From: Clostridiales bacterium
Lineage (GTDB): Bacteria > Bacillota > Clostridia > Oscillospirales > Acutalibacteraceae
Assembly: GCA_022791355.1 (NCBI GenBank)
Contig: JAAVYX010000031.1
Location: 1 to 7,921 of the forward strand
Reading direction: 5' to 3'
DNA: 7,921 nucleotides
Shown: positions 1-5,231 of the stretch, one piece after another
Numbering within the stretch: the first letter of the stretch is position 1
How the letters are laid out: every line of letters begins with the position of its first letter
Position numbers and translations under genes: made by a program
The notes under the pieces: model-generated
Database searches by the model: none
Told to the model about the DNA's origin: nothing
The model's input: only the letters and a program-made list of their open reading frames with translations

Positions 1-2
1 AT

Positions 3-30
3 TATACCATAGGCGCAAGCCTATGGTATA
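3..30. repeat. Perfect 12-bp hairpin with GCAA loop
   Basis: The arms TATACCATAGGC (3-14) and GCCTATGGTATA (19-30) are exact reverse complements closed by a GCAA loop, which is a GNRA-type tetraloop when transcribed on this strand. There is no clean T-run after it, only TTT, so it may be a weak terminator of a gene to the left or part of a dispersed intergenic repeat. The outer arm ends share GGTATA with the next hairpin at 71-101. Confidence 0.7.
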
Positions 31-70
31 TTTGGCGTCCCCGCCGTCCCCGGCGTGGGGCCATCCGTTG

Positions 71-101
71 GGTATAACGTCCGCTTTGCGGACATTATAC
101 C
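71..101. repeat. 14-bp inverted repeat upstream of the AraC-family gene
   Basis: The arms at 71-84 (starting GGTATAA) and 88-101 (ending TTATACC) pair with one C/A mismatch around a TTT loop. The feature sits about 80 bases upstream of the promoter. It could be an operator, a terminator remnant or a mobile palindromic repeat; the sequence alone does not decide. Confidence 0.65.
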
Positions 102-181
102 ATATCCTTCCTCCCGCGTATATATGAAAATGATTCTTTTTTATCCGGATTTTGAAAAGTCCCGGCCAAGGGGAAGGCCGC

Positions 182-210
182 TTGAAAAAAGACCTGCGTA
201 CCCTTATAAT
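182..210 (+). promoter_or_regulatory. SigA-type promoter of the AraC-family gene
   Basis: A -35 box TTGAAA (182-187) and a perfect -10 box TATAAT (205-210) are separated by exactly 17 bp. Transcription would start near 216-218, giving a 5' leader of only about 22 bases before the GTG start at 239. The boxes match the housekeeping sigma consensus in 11 of 12 positions, which makes this the best promoter in the window. Confidence 0.8.
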
Positions 211-238
211 GTGTATATCGCGGAAAGGAGGAAGCTCT

Positions 239-1108
239 GTGAAAAAAATCAGCTCCGAGGTGCAGCTCTATGAAACCGACCGCACCTTTCCCTTCCGCAC
301 CTTCCAGAGTTACTACGCAGCCACCGCTAACCACTGGCACACCGAGATTGAGTTTATCTATTTGCAGGATAACTCTATGCAGATCTACATCAATAATGAA
401 ATGTACCGGCTGCAGGCCGGGGATATTATGATCGCCGCCCCCGGCGATATCCACGGCAACGTGGCCTCCGATCATCACCGCATCGTCGTCCAGTTCGAGC
501 TGGATATTCTGGAAACCCTGTATTTCACCGGGGACGAAATCCGGACCATCCGGAACAAGCTGGAAACCCTGGAGCGGGTAAGCCTTTTCTGGCCGGAAAA
601 CGTCCGGCAGGATATGGCCGCAATCCTGGGCCGGCTTTATAACATTCGCAGCGACGGACGGACGGGCATCGGTTACAAAATTCAGATTCAGTCCTTGCTT
701 TTTCAGCTCATGGAAATCTGCTGGAACCATATTCCCCAAAGCCAGGTGCAGACCGAAAAGGCCAAGCTTCTGCAAAACAAAAAGGTGTTGGACAATCTGG
801 AAAAGGTCTTTAACCTTGTGCGGGACCGGTATATGGACGACCTGCATCCGAAGGACGCCGCCGCCCTGCTCGGCGTCACGCCCAACCACTTTATCAAATA
901 CTGGCGTAAATACTCCAACATATCCTTCCACGCCTATCTCAACGAATACCGGGTCAGTCAGGCCATCGCCCTGCTCTACAACTCCGACGACCTGATCTCC
1001 GGCATCGCCTTCAAGGTGGGCTTTAAAAGCCTGAAAACCTTTAATCGGGTATTCAAATCGGTCACCGGGGTTTCGCCCTGCAGCTACCGCAAACAGCTCC
1101 GGCAATAA
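239..1108 (+). CDS. AraC-family transcriptional regulator with cupin sensor domain
   Basis: A 289-residue DNA-binding regulator in the cytoplasm. Residues about 25-90 form an AraC-type cupin ligand-binding domain, with H32-W-H34 followed by E36/E38 and the typical AGDIMIAAPGDIHG stretch at 60-73. Residues about 185-289 form the two-helix-turn-helix AraC domain: the first unit is around 204-223 (AAALLGVTPNHFIKYWRKYS), the second around 252-272 (GIAFKVGFKSLKTFNRVFK), followed by the signature TGVSPCSYRK at 276-285. Length is normal for a cupin-AraC protein. I chose the GTG start because GGAGG at 227-231 lies 7 bases upstream and a consensus promoter ends just before it; the longer ATG-initiated frame at 152 has neither. 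Members of this group usually control sugar uptake or catabolism in response to a small molecule, but no such target gene is in the window, so the effector and regulon are unknown. No clear terminator follows. Confidence 0.93.
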   Translation: MKKISSEVQLYETDRTFPFRTFQSYYAATANHWHTEIEFIYLQDNSMQIYINNEMYRLQAGDIMIAAPGDIHGNVASDHHRIVVQFELDILETLYFTGDEIRTIRNKLETLERVSLFWPENVRQDMAAILGRLYNIRSDGRTGIGYKIQIQSLLFQLMEICWNHIPQSQVQTEKAKLLQNKKVLDNLEKVFNLVRDRYMDDLHPKDAAALLGVTPNHFIKYWRKYSNISFHAYLNEYRVSQAIALLYNSDDLISGIAFKVGFKSLKTFNRVFKSVTGVSPCSYRKQLRQ

Positions 1109-1178
1109 AGGTCCTTTTTCGTTGCCGAACAAATAAACGTATACGCTTTTTTAGTATATTTTTCCTCTCAAGGCAAAC

Positions 1179-1194
1179 AATACCATTTGGTATT
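1179..1194. promoter_or_regulatory. Perfect palindrome upstream of XRE gene, possible operator
   Basis: AATACCA (1179-1185) and TGGTATT (1188-1194) are exact inverted repeats with a 2-base centre. The site lies about 25 bases upstream of a possible -10 box TATTAT (1218-1223) and about 70-85 bases upstream of the likely XRE start. XRE-family repressors commonly bind such short dyads in their own promoter region, so autoregulation is a reasonable inference. The nearby TTCGAA (1194-1199) is another small dyad and the only poor -35 candidate with 18-bp spacing. Confidence 0.45.
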
Positions 1195-1263
1195 TCGAAG
1201 TGCGGCGCGCTTTGCAGTATTATGGTCTTAACAGCAAATAGAAAGGGGCTGTTTACTATTCTT

Positions 1264-1569
1264 TTGTTTGGTGAACGTTTGAAGGCCTTACGGCAGTCCC
1301 GCAGTCTCAGCCAGGAATACCTGGCCCGCAACGTGGGAGTGACCAAGCAGAGTGTTTGCAACTGGGAAAACGACAATATCATGCCCAGCGTGGAGATGAC
1401 CACTAAGCTGGCCCGCTTCTTCCGCGTTTCGACCGATTACCTGCTGGGGTTGGACGATACCGCGCCCTCACAGGCGCAGTATATCGAGGTTTCCGATCTG
1501 TCTCGTGATGAACTCAAGCACATCCAATTTATCGTAGACGATATCCGTAACCGCAAGAAAGAGGATTAG
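1264..1569 (+). CDS. XRE-family helix-turn-helix regulator
   Basis: A small cytoplasmic DNA-binding protein of about 101 residues. Residues 2-62 are a complete HTH_3 (XRE/Cro-CI) domain: FGERLKALRQ at the start, the helix-turn-helix LSQEYLARNVGVTKQSVCNW at 15-34, and the closing helix KLARFFRVSTDYLLGLD at 48-64. After a short linker, a charged C-terminal helix (about 78-100) may mediate dimerisation. The start is uncertain. An ATG at 1222 would add 14 residues but has no ribosome binding site and overlaps a possible -10 box. The only Shine-Dalgarno-like tract, AAAGGGG at 1242-1248, fits an ATT at 1258 by spacing, while the family N-terminus argues for the TTG at 1264 (tract 15 bases away). 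I give TTG; any choice leaves the domain intact. The 116-residue gene follows after 73 bp in the same direction, probably on the same transcript. Target unknown. Confidence 0.88.
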   Translation: MFGERLKALRQSRSLSQEYLARNVGVTKQSVCNWENDNIMPSVEMTTKLARFFRVSTDYLLGLDDTAPSQAQYIEVSDLSRDELKHIQFIVDDIRNRKKED

Positions 1570-1642
1570 TCTTCCGGACCCTTCTTCTCCTTCCACTGCT
1601 GCGCCGGAGGTATGGCCTGTTCGGATAGGGGGAGAACGTCGT

Positions 1643-1993
1643 ATGCCTGAATCGCTGATTTGTCTGATGTTCGATCGGTCGGGCGGCGCCTTGGCCCGCT
1701 TTGGAACCGACTACTGGCACGGCTATGACGATATGGAACGCTTGGCCGCCGATTTCTGCCGCTACGCGCAGACCGGCGAGACTAATTTTCTTCCCCGCAA
1801 CGAAAAAAGGGATTACGAATGGCCTTCCCCCGACGGGTCTCTTATCGCAAGGGGACAGGTGGCTTGGTACAGTTACGATGAAATCAAAGAAGCCCTTCGC
1901 GAAGGTACATTTTGCCGGATAGGCGACGCGGGGGTATTTTTTGATGCTCTGCGCCGGCATCTTCCTCCAAGTGAAAAAATAAAAGAACAGTAG
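1643..1993 (+). CDS. Hypothetical protein, 116 residues, likely co-transcribed with XRE gene
   Basis: I do not recognise this protein. It starts at ATG 1643 with a good ribosome binding site (GGGGGAG, 1628-1634, spacing 8) and has coding-like composition: mixed acidic and basic residues, aromatic-rich (W25, Y24, Y28, Y58, W60, W75, Y76, Y78), with no signal peptide or membrane segment. It begins with a hydrophobic strand (LICLMF, 5-10), has a likely helix at 29-42, a loop rich in N, P, D and E (47-64), a strand-like segment with AWYSYDEIKEAL (74-85) and a final helix about 97-106. Such a small alpha/beta cytosolic protein could be a partner of the XRE regulator, but nothing in the sequence fixes a role. 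Its TAG stop lies inside the stem of the terminator at 1979-2013. It is not an obvious toxin or antitoxin family I can name. Confidence 0.72.
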   Translation: MPESLICLMFDRSGGALARFGTDYWHGYDDMERLAADFCRYAQTGETNFLPRNEKRDYEWPSPDGSLIARGQVAWYSYDEIKEALREGTFCRIGDAGVFFDALRRHLPPSEKIKEQ

Positions 1994-2013
1994 CTGCGCT
2001 ACTGTTCTTTTAT
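1979..2013 (+). terminator. Intrinsic terminator after the 116-residue gene
   Basis: The arms AAAAGAACAGTAG (1981-1993) and CTACTGTTCTTTT (1999-2011) are exact complements around a CTGCG loop, with two more A-T pairs outside. The A-rich left arm and T-rich right arm mean it can work on both strands. The stop codon of the upstream gene is the last three bases of the left arm, so ribosomes finishing translation would cover the stem. Confidence 0.8.
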
Positions 2014-2039
2014 ACGCCTGTCTACGGCGTCCGCGGGCC

Positions 2040-2074
2040 GTTTTTATAGATAGCCTCTAGCAATTTATAAAAAC
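2040..2074. repeat. AT-rich 9-bp inverted repeat
   Basis: GTTTTTATA (2040-2048) and TATAAAAAC (2066-2074) are exact complements with a 17-base spacer. The left arm follows a short GC-rich stretch (CGGC...GCCG, about 2024-2039) and could be the T-run of a second, weak terminator on the + strand. Confidence 0.4.
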
Positions 2075-2156
2075 ACCCCCAAAGATGCCATATGCAAACT
2101 TTCAAAACCTGATTTAGATCGGTTTACAAAAGCATGCGGACCGAGAAAGGAACTGC

Positions 2157-2214
2157 GAACAACAAAAGGCGGTATGCTCCCGGAGAGGGCGGCATACCGC
2201 CTGTTTTGTTGTTC
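2157..2214. terminator. Large hairpin, probable bidirectional terminator
   Basis: The arms GAACAACAAAA plus GGCGGTATGC (2157-2177) pair with GCATACCGCC (2192-2201) and TTTTGTTGTTC (2204-2214), interrupted only by a 2-base bulge, around a 14-base loop. This is a 21-bp stem with a GC-rich upper half and A/T-rich base, so each strand shows a GC stem followed by TTTT. On the - strand it would stop read-through from the chemoreceptor gene, whose stop codon is about 250 bases away. Confidence 0.6.
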
Positions 2215-2236
2215 GTGGGGATTCTGTGGGGATTCT
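2215..2236. repeat. Perfect 11-bp tandem duplication
   Basis: GTGGGGATTCT occurs twice head to tail (2215-2225 and 2226-2236), starting at the base immediately after the large hairpin. This looks like a slippage or repair duplication at the foot of a stable stem. Confidence 0.8.
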
Positions 2237-2347
2237 GCCCTTTGACGCGCGGCTTTGCCTACAAGACGCAGCGTGTATACGTTCTGCCGTCGATTATCCC
2301 CGCCTAGCGGATAGGACGCGACATCGGCGGCGGCGGAAAAGCGGAAG

Positions 2348-2380
2348 CTGTGCCTGCGGTACGAAAAGCCGCAGGCACAG
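2348..2380. repeat. 12-bp GC-rich stem-loop downstream of the chemoreceptor gene
   Basis: CTGTGCCTGCGG (2348-2359) and CCGCAGGCACAG (2369-2380) pair perfectly around a 9-base loop. It lies about 85 bases past the chemoreceptor stop on the - strand and directly next to the palindrome GGCCGGTCCGGCC (2381-2393). No T-run follows on either side, so it is more likely an mRNA 3'-end stabilising structure or repeat element than a standard intrinsic terminator. Confidence 0.5.
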
Positions 2381-2462
2381 GGCCGGTCCGGCCGGCGTTT
2401 ACCTATTTTTTTCGCCTCGCTTTTTCATCTGCATAACCGCCGCCGAAAATACCGGCCGGGGA

Positions 2463-4490
2463 TTACATCATACGGAACCGGCCGAGCAGTCTATTCAGGG
2501 TCCGCGCCTGATCAGACAGCTCCTTAGAAACGCTGGCGCTTTCTTCCGCGGCGGCGGAATTGGTCTGTACGACCCTGGAAATATCCATAATTCCATTTTC
2601 AACCAAGGCGATCATTTCCGATTGCCGGACGCTTGCGGCGGCAATTTCATCCATCAGCGTCTTGATTTCCTGGATGCAGCCGTTGATGGCCTGCATCGTG
2701 GAAACCGTAAGCTCTGTGGACTCGGCGCCTGTTTTTACGTCCTCCAGCGAACGGTTAATCAAACTGTCGGTACTTTGAGCCGCCTCGGCGGATTTGGCCG
2801 CAAGGGTTCGGACTTCGTCCGCCACCACTGAGAAGCCCTTGCCTGCGGAACCGGCGCGGGCGGCTTCCACAGCCGCGTTCAGCGCCAGAATGTTGGTTTG
2901 GAAGGCAATATCCCCTATTGTTTTGATAATGGTGCCGATTTGGGAGGAAGACTGGTCGATATTCCTTGTGGCGGCGACCAGCTGCTCCATCTTTGCGTCG
3001 GCCTCGACGGCATAGTCGGTAGCCTTACTGACCAGCTTGCTGGCGTCGCCGCAGCGCACGGCGCTGGTTTGGATCTGCGAGGTGATGGCTGTCACATTGG
3101 ATACGAGTCCATCCACCGAAGCCGCCTGTTCGGTCGTGCCCTGGGACAGCGACTGAGCGCCTGTGGATACCTGGTCCGCGCTAGTATCGACCTGCTTGGC
3201 AACGCCGGATATATCCCGCATCACATTCATAAGGTTGGCGCGAATCGATTGCAGGCTTTCTGCAAGGGTCCTGAAATCGCCGATATAATACCCTTCGTTC
3301 TTTGTGACGTCCACAGCTAAATTGCCGTCCGCCATCTCGCCCAAAATCCGCCCCACATCATCGATGGTCATTCTCAGACAGCCGCAGACCCGATGGGTTG
3401 TCTGCGCGATCATGCCGATTTCATCCTGCCTGCCATAAAAGGCTTCCAGCTCCTGGTCGGCGGAGAGATTCAAATCCCCCAAGCGATCTATTGCGCGTTC
3501 TACAACCATAAGCTCTTTCCCCTCCCGGCGCAGAATCAGAAGGGTGACAAAAATAACCGCTGCGGCTACAATCGCGCAAAGTACGCCGACAATAACGCGC
3601 ACGGCCGTTACCGCGCTATAGACCTCGGCGGCGCTGTCCCGAACCATAAAGACCCAGCCCCGGTCTTTCAAATATTTGTAGACCACCAGCTGGTTTACGC
3701 CGTTTTCGTCCCGGTAAGAATATGTAGCCGCCTGGGTGCTGTCGTCCTCGTGAATGCGCTGAATAATCTCTTGATATCCGCTGTCCTGGGTTTCCGTATT
3801 CAGGAGGGATTCGTCCTGGTGGTAAAGGTAGACGCCGGTTTCCGCATTCAGAAACACATATTCGCTTTGCGGCAGTCCCTTCATGTCTAAATGCAGCAGC
3901 GAGTCCATCAAGTGGCTGGCGTAAACGCCGGCTCCCACATAGCCGATACACGTCTGGCCGTCAAAGATCGGATAGTACATGGAGAGAATCATGCTGCCAG
4001 TTCCAGGAGACTTCATAATTCCCAGATTTGTCAGTTCCTTCCGGGATAAAATGGTGTCCTGGAAGGTCTTCAGCGATTTTCCGGTCCGGGTAGTTATCCC
4101 TATAGCCCCCTGGGAGGTATGGGTCAGCACGTGGGTGGAGGGGGTGGCGATATACAGGCCCTCGAAAACCCCCTTGACAGCGGCAAAGTCTTCGGTATAT
4201 TGCTGAGCCCTTCTCAGAAGCTCCGGGTCGGTGGGCTGCAAAAGAAGTTCCCGGACCTCGCCGCTAAGGGCAAAAGCGGTCATATATTCTTCCGCGGAGG
4301 TCACATAAGCGTTAATGATGGACGCTCTGGACTCTACGGCGTCGGTCATTTGGTTGGAGATATCCTTCTTGACCGTAGAAGCGGCATTGGTAGAAACGAT
4401 GAACCAAAGCAGCAGCAGTCCCGCCAGGGTGATCGCTGTCGTAATAATGCCGATGCGCGTAGCAAGTTTTTTGTTTGTCAGAAACTTCAT
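2463..4490 (-). CDS. Methyl-accepting chemotaxis protein with Cache-type sensor domain
   Basis: A 675-residue transmembrane chemoreceptor that would sense an extracellular ligand and control CheA kinase through CheW. Order of parts: short cytoplasmic N-terminus; TM1 about 12-33; extracellular region about 34-296, which reads like a double-Cache sensor (MILSMYYPIFDGQTCIGYVG near 167-186, GVYLYHQDES near 219-228, YKYLKDRGWVFMV near 271-283); TM2 about 298-320; a HAMP domain about 321-378 and what looks like a second HAMP-like unit about 380-428 (LGEMADGNLAVDV at 383-395); then the signalling coiled coil to 675. The hairpin tip is unmistakable: IGDIAFQTNILALNAAVEAA near 525-544, then GKGFSVVADEVRTLA at 550-564. 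There is no CheR-binding pentapeptide at the C-terminus. I chose the start at 4490 because GGAGG lies 8 bases upstream; a frame extension to 4538 has no such site. No che or flagellar genes are in the window, so this is an orphan receptor. Ligand unknown. Confidence 0.95.
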   Translation of the reverse strand: MKFLTNKKLATRIGIITTAITLAGLLLLWFIVSTNAASTVKKDISNQMTDAVESRASIINAYVTSAEEYMTAFALSGEVRELLLQPTDPELLRRAQQYTEDFAAVKGVFEGLYIATPSTHVLTHTSQGAIGITTRTGKSLKTFQDTILSRKELTNLGIMKSPGTGSMILSMYYPIFDGQTCIGYVGAGVYASHLMDSLLHLDMKGLPQSEYVFLNAETGVYLYHQDESLLNTETQDSGYQEIIQRIHEDDSTQAATYSYRDENGVNQLVVYKYLKDRGWVFMVRDSAAEVYSAVTAVRVIVGVLCAIVAAAVIFVTLLILRREGKELMVVERAIDRLGDLNLSADQELEAFYGRQDEIGMIAQTTHRVCGCLRMTIDDVGRILGEMADGNLAVDVTKNEGYYIGDFRTLAESLQSIRANLMNVMRDISGVAKQVDTSADQVSTGAQSLSQGTTEQAASVDGLVSNVTAITSQIQTSAVRCGDASKLVSKATDYAVEADAKMEQLVAATRNIDQSSSQIGTIIKTIGDIAFQTNILALNAAVEAARAGSAGKGFSVVADEVRTLAAKSAEAAQSTDSLINRSLEDVKTGAESTELTVSTMQAINGCIQEIKTLMDEIAAASVRQSEMIALVENGIMDISRVVQTNSAAAEESASVSKELSDQARTLNRLLGRFRMM

Positions 4491-4510
4491 AATTTCTCCC
4501 TCCGCAAATA

Positions 4511-4529
4511 ATAATTGACTCTCATTTAT
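4511..4529 (-). promoter_or_regulatory. Imperfect 19-bp palindrome before chemoreceptor start, Fur-like
   Basis: On the - strand this reads ATAAATGAGAGTCAATTAT, with 7 of 9 symmetric positions matching around a central base. It matches the 19-bp Fur consensus at about 10 positions, mainly in the core AATGA...TCA. It sits 20-40 bases upstream of the start codon, where a repressor would block transcription or initiation. The similarity is modest and could be chance in AT-rich DNA. A possible extended -10 element, TGCTAAAAT, lies near 4550-4558 on the same strand but lacks a clear -35 box. Confidence 0.3.
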
Positions 4530-4998
4530 ATGACGCATAATACTTAATCATTTTAGCACGCGTTTATTCCTTTGCCTATTTAAAATATGGTTTGAGCGCA
4601 TATCTGCACACAAACAATATCGGGGAATTCCGCGCAAAAATTTAGTGCGGATTGGCGCATACAGAGTAAGAGAACAGGCGGTCCGCCGCCCGTCAAGGGT
4701 TTGGAGGGCGGCCGCGCAAAAAAGCGCCCAACAAGTCCTTTTGTGAACTATGCGCGGACGCGCTCCGGCGGGAATGCGCATGCACAGGCTACGGCGGCAA
4801 AACGCAGACCGCCCAAGGTCTTGCAGACCCGATACGGAGCCTGCAACGCGGCTTTGAGAGGAGGGGTATCAGCGCAGCAAAGGCGGCGGGCGTACCGGCT
4901 ATTAAACGGCTGCCCTGCACACCGTGTTGGAGGAAACTGTAAAATTTTCCACTTATATTTTTTCGTTGTCCGTCTACAATATCATTGAGGTGATGGAC
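4530..4998. other. Divergent intergenic region between chemoreceptor and small-protein genes
   Basis: This region should hold the promoters of both flanking genes, but neither is a good consensus match. The left third is AT-rich; the rest is GC-rich with CCGCCC (4686-4691) facing GGGCGG (4706-4711) and a potential three-way junction at 4785-4843. A purine tract GAGAGGAGGGG (4856-4866) resembles a ribosome binding site but no ATG, GTG or TTG follows at useful distance. For the small-protein gene, TACAAT (4975-4980) is a possible -10 with only a poor -35. Open frames here are arginine/alanine-rich and look non-coding. Confidence 0.45.
4785..4843 (+). ncRNA. Possible three-way-junction RNA fold (unverified)
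   Basis: Three exact helices nest cleanly: CAGGCT (4785-4790) with AGCCTG (4838-4843); GGCGG (4793-4797) with CCGCC (4809-4813); and GGTCT (4817-4821) with AGACC (4825-4829) around a TGC loop. This places a closed junction about 150 bases upstream of the small-protein start. It does not match the conserved core of riboswitch classes I checked by eye (c-di-GMP, glycine, TPP). GC-rich intergenic DNA folds readily, so this is a hypothesis only; the complementary strand folds equally well. Confidence 0.25.
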
Positions 4999-5169
4999 AT
5001 GGCAAACGGCGCTTTAAACGGCGACATTTTGGTGAACAATCCTGAAATGAAGCAGTATTTCGAGACCCTGCCTCCCTATGTGCAGGAGACCCTCCGGCAG
5101 TCCTCAGGCGGCCAGATCACCAGCCTGGCCGAGCTGCAAAGCGCTGCGGAGAAGCTGCTGCAAAAGTAA
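4999..5169 (+). CDS. Small conserved-looking protein, 56 residues
   Basis: A short acidic cytosolic protein of unknown function. The core reads NNPEMKQYFETLPPYVQETL at about 14-33, followed by a Q-S-G-G turn and the helix SLAELQSAAEKLLQK at 42-56. The pattern of Y-F/Y-x-x-L-P-P-x-V-Q-E, then S/G, then a helix ending in A-E-x-L is one I recall from uncharacterised short proteins in Clostridia; I cannot name a family. There is no signal peptide or membrane segment. ATG 4999 is chosen because GAGG at 4987-4990 lies 8 bases upstream; the in-frame ATG at 4993 is too close to it. A strong terminator follows the stop by 28 bases and the nearest genes point away or converge, so it is a single-gene transcript. 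Confidence 0.8.
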   Translation: MANGALNGDILVNNPEMKQYFETLPPYVQETLRQSSGGQITSLAELQSAAEKLLQK

Positions 5170-5197
5170 AAAAGCTGATTTCCCTTACCGATACGCG

Positions 5198-5231
5198 AAA
5201 AAGGCCCTGTCCGATTGGACGGGGCCTTTTT
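5198..5231 (+). terminator. Strong intrinsic terminator after the small-protein gene
   Basis: AAAAAGGCCCTGTCC (5198-5212) and GGACGGGGCCTTTTT (5217-5231) form a 15-bp stem with one G-T wobble around a GATT tetraloop. The GC-rich core is followed directly by five T's. The A-run on the left also gives a T-run on the - strand, so it may stop - strand transcripts too. Confidence 0.92.

Larger units (their letters stand above)
1..238. other. Left intergenic region with two hairpins and a promoter
   Basis: This stretch contains no gene I can support. It holds two strong inverted repeats (3-30 and 71-101), a GC-rich linker between them, an AT-rich stretch around 115-150 and a SigA-type promoter at 182-210 that reads into the AraC-family gene. 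An upstream ATG at 152 extends the frame of that gene but has no ribosome binding site and lies upstream of the promoter, so it is not used as a start here. Confidence 0.6.
2014..2462. other. Gap between convergent genes, no coding sequence seen
   Basis: About 450 bases between the + strand 116-residue gene and the end of the - strand chemoreceptor. It holds an AT-rich inverted repeat (2040-2074), a large hairpin (2157-2214), an 11-bp tandem duplication (2215-2236), a 12-bp GC-rich stem (2348-2380) and the palindrome GGCCGGTCCGGCC (2381-2393). No open frame here has a ribosome binding site or a plausible protein. Several of these structures probably end transcription of the chemoreceptor from the right. 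Confidence 0.6.

Noticed and set aside
121..145. Fur box upstream of the AraC-family gene (TGAAAATGATTCTTT)
   Set aside because: The half-sites are poorly symmetric (about 4 of 7), so it is weaker than chance-level AT-rich similarity would need to exclude.
95..1132. A 345-codon open frame on the - strand opposite the AraC-family gene
   Set aside because: The + strand protein is a clear AraC regulator; the antisense frame has no recognisable domain and no start signals.
4530..4570. Sigma-28-type motility promoter for the chemoreceptor
   Set aside because: A TAAA element is followed after 15 bases by GCGTCATA, which matches the GCCGATAA box at only three of eight positions.
4750..4870. Possible riboswitch (c-di-GMP, glycine or TPP) upstream of the small-protein gene or, on the other strand, the chemoreceptor
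   Set aside because: None of the conserved core sequences of these classes is present; only a generic three-helix fold remains.
4856..4940. Strong Shine-Dalgarno-like tract GAGAGGAGGGG followed by a 24-codon frame from ATC
   Set aside because: ATC is not a credible start codon and there is no ATG, GTG or TTG at a useful distance.
4701..4988. Open frame of 95 codons on the + strand, and one at 4548-4781 on the - strand, in the divergent gap
   Set aside because: Both are arginine/alanine/cysteine-rich with no clear ribosome binding site and no protein-like pattern.
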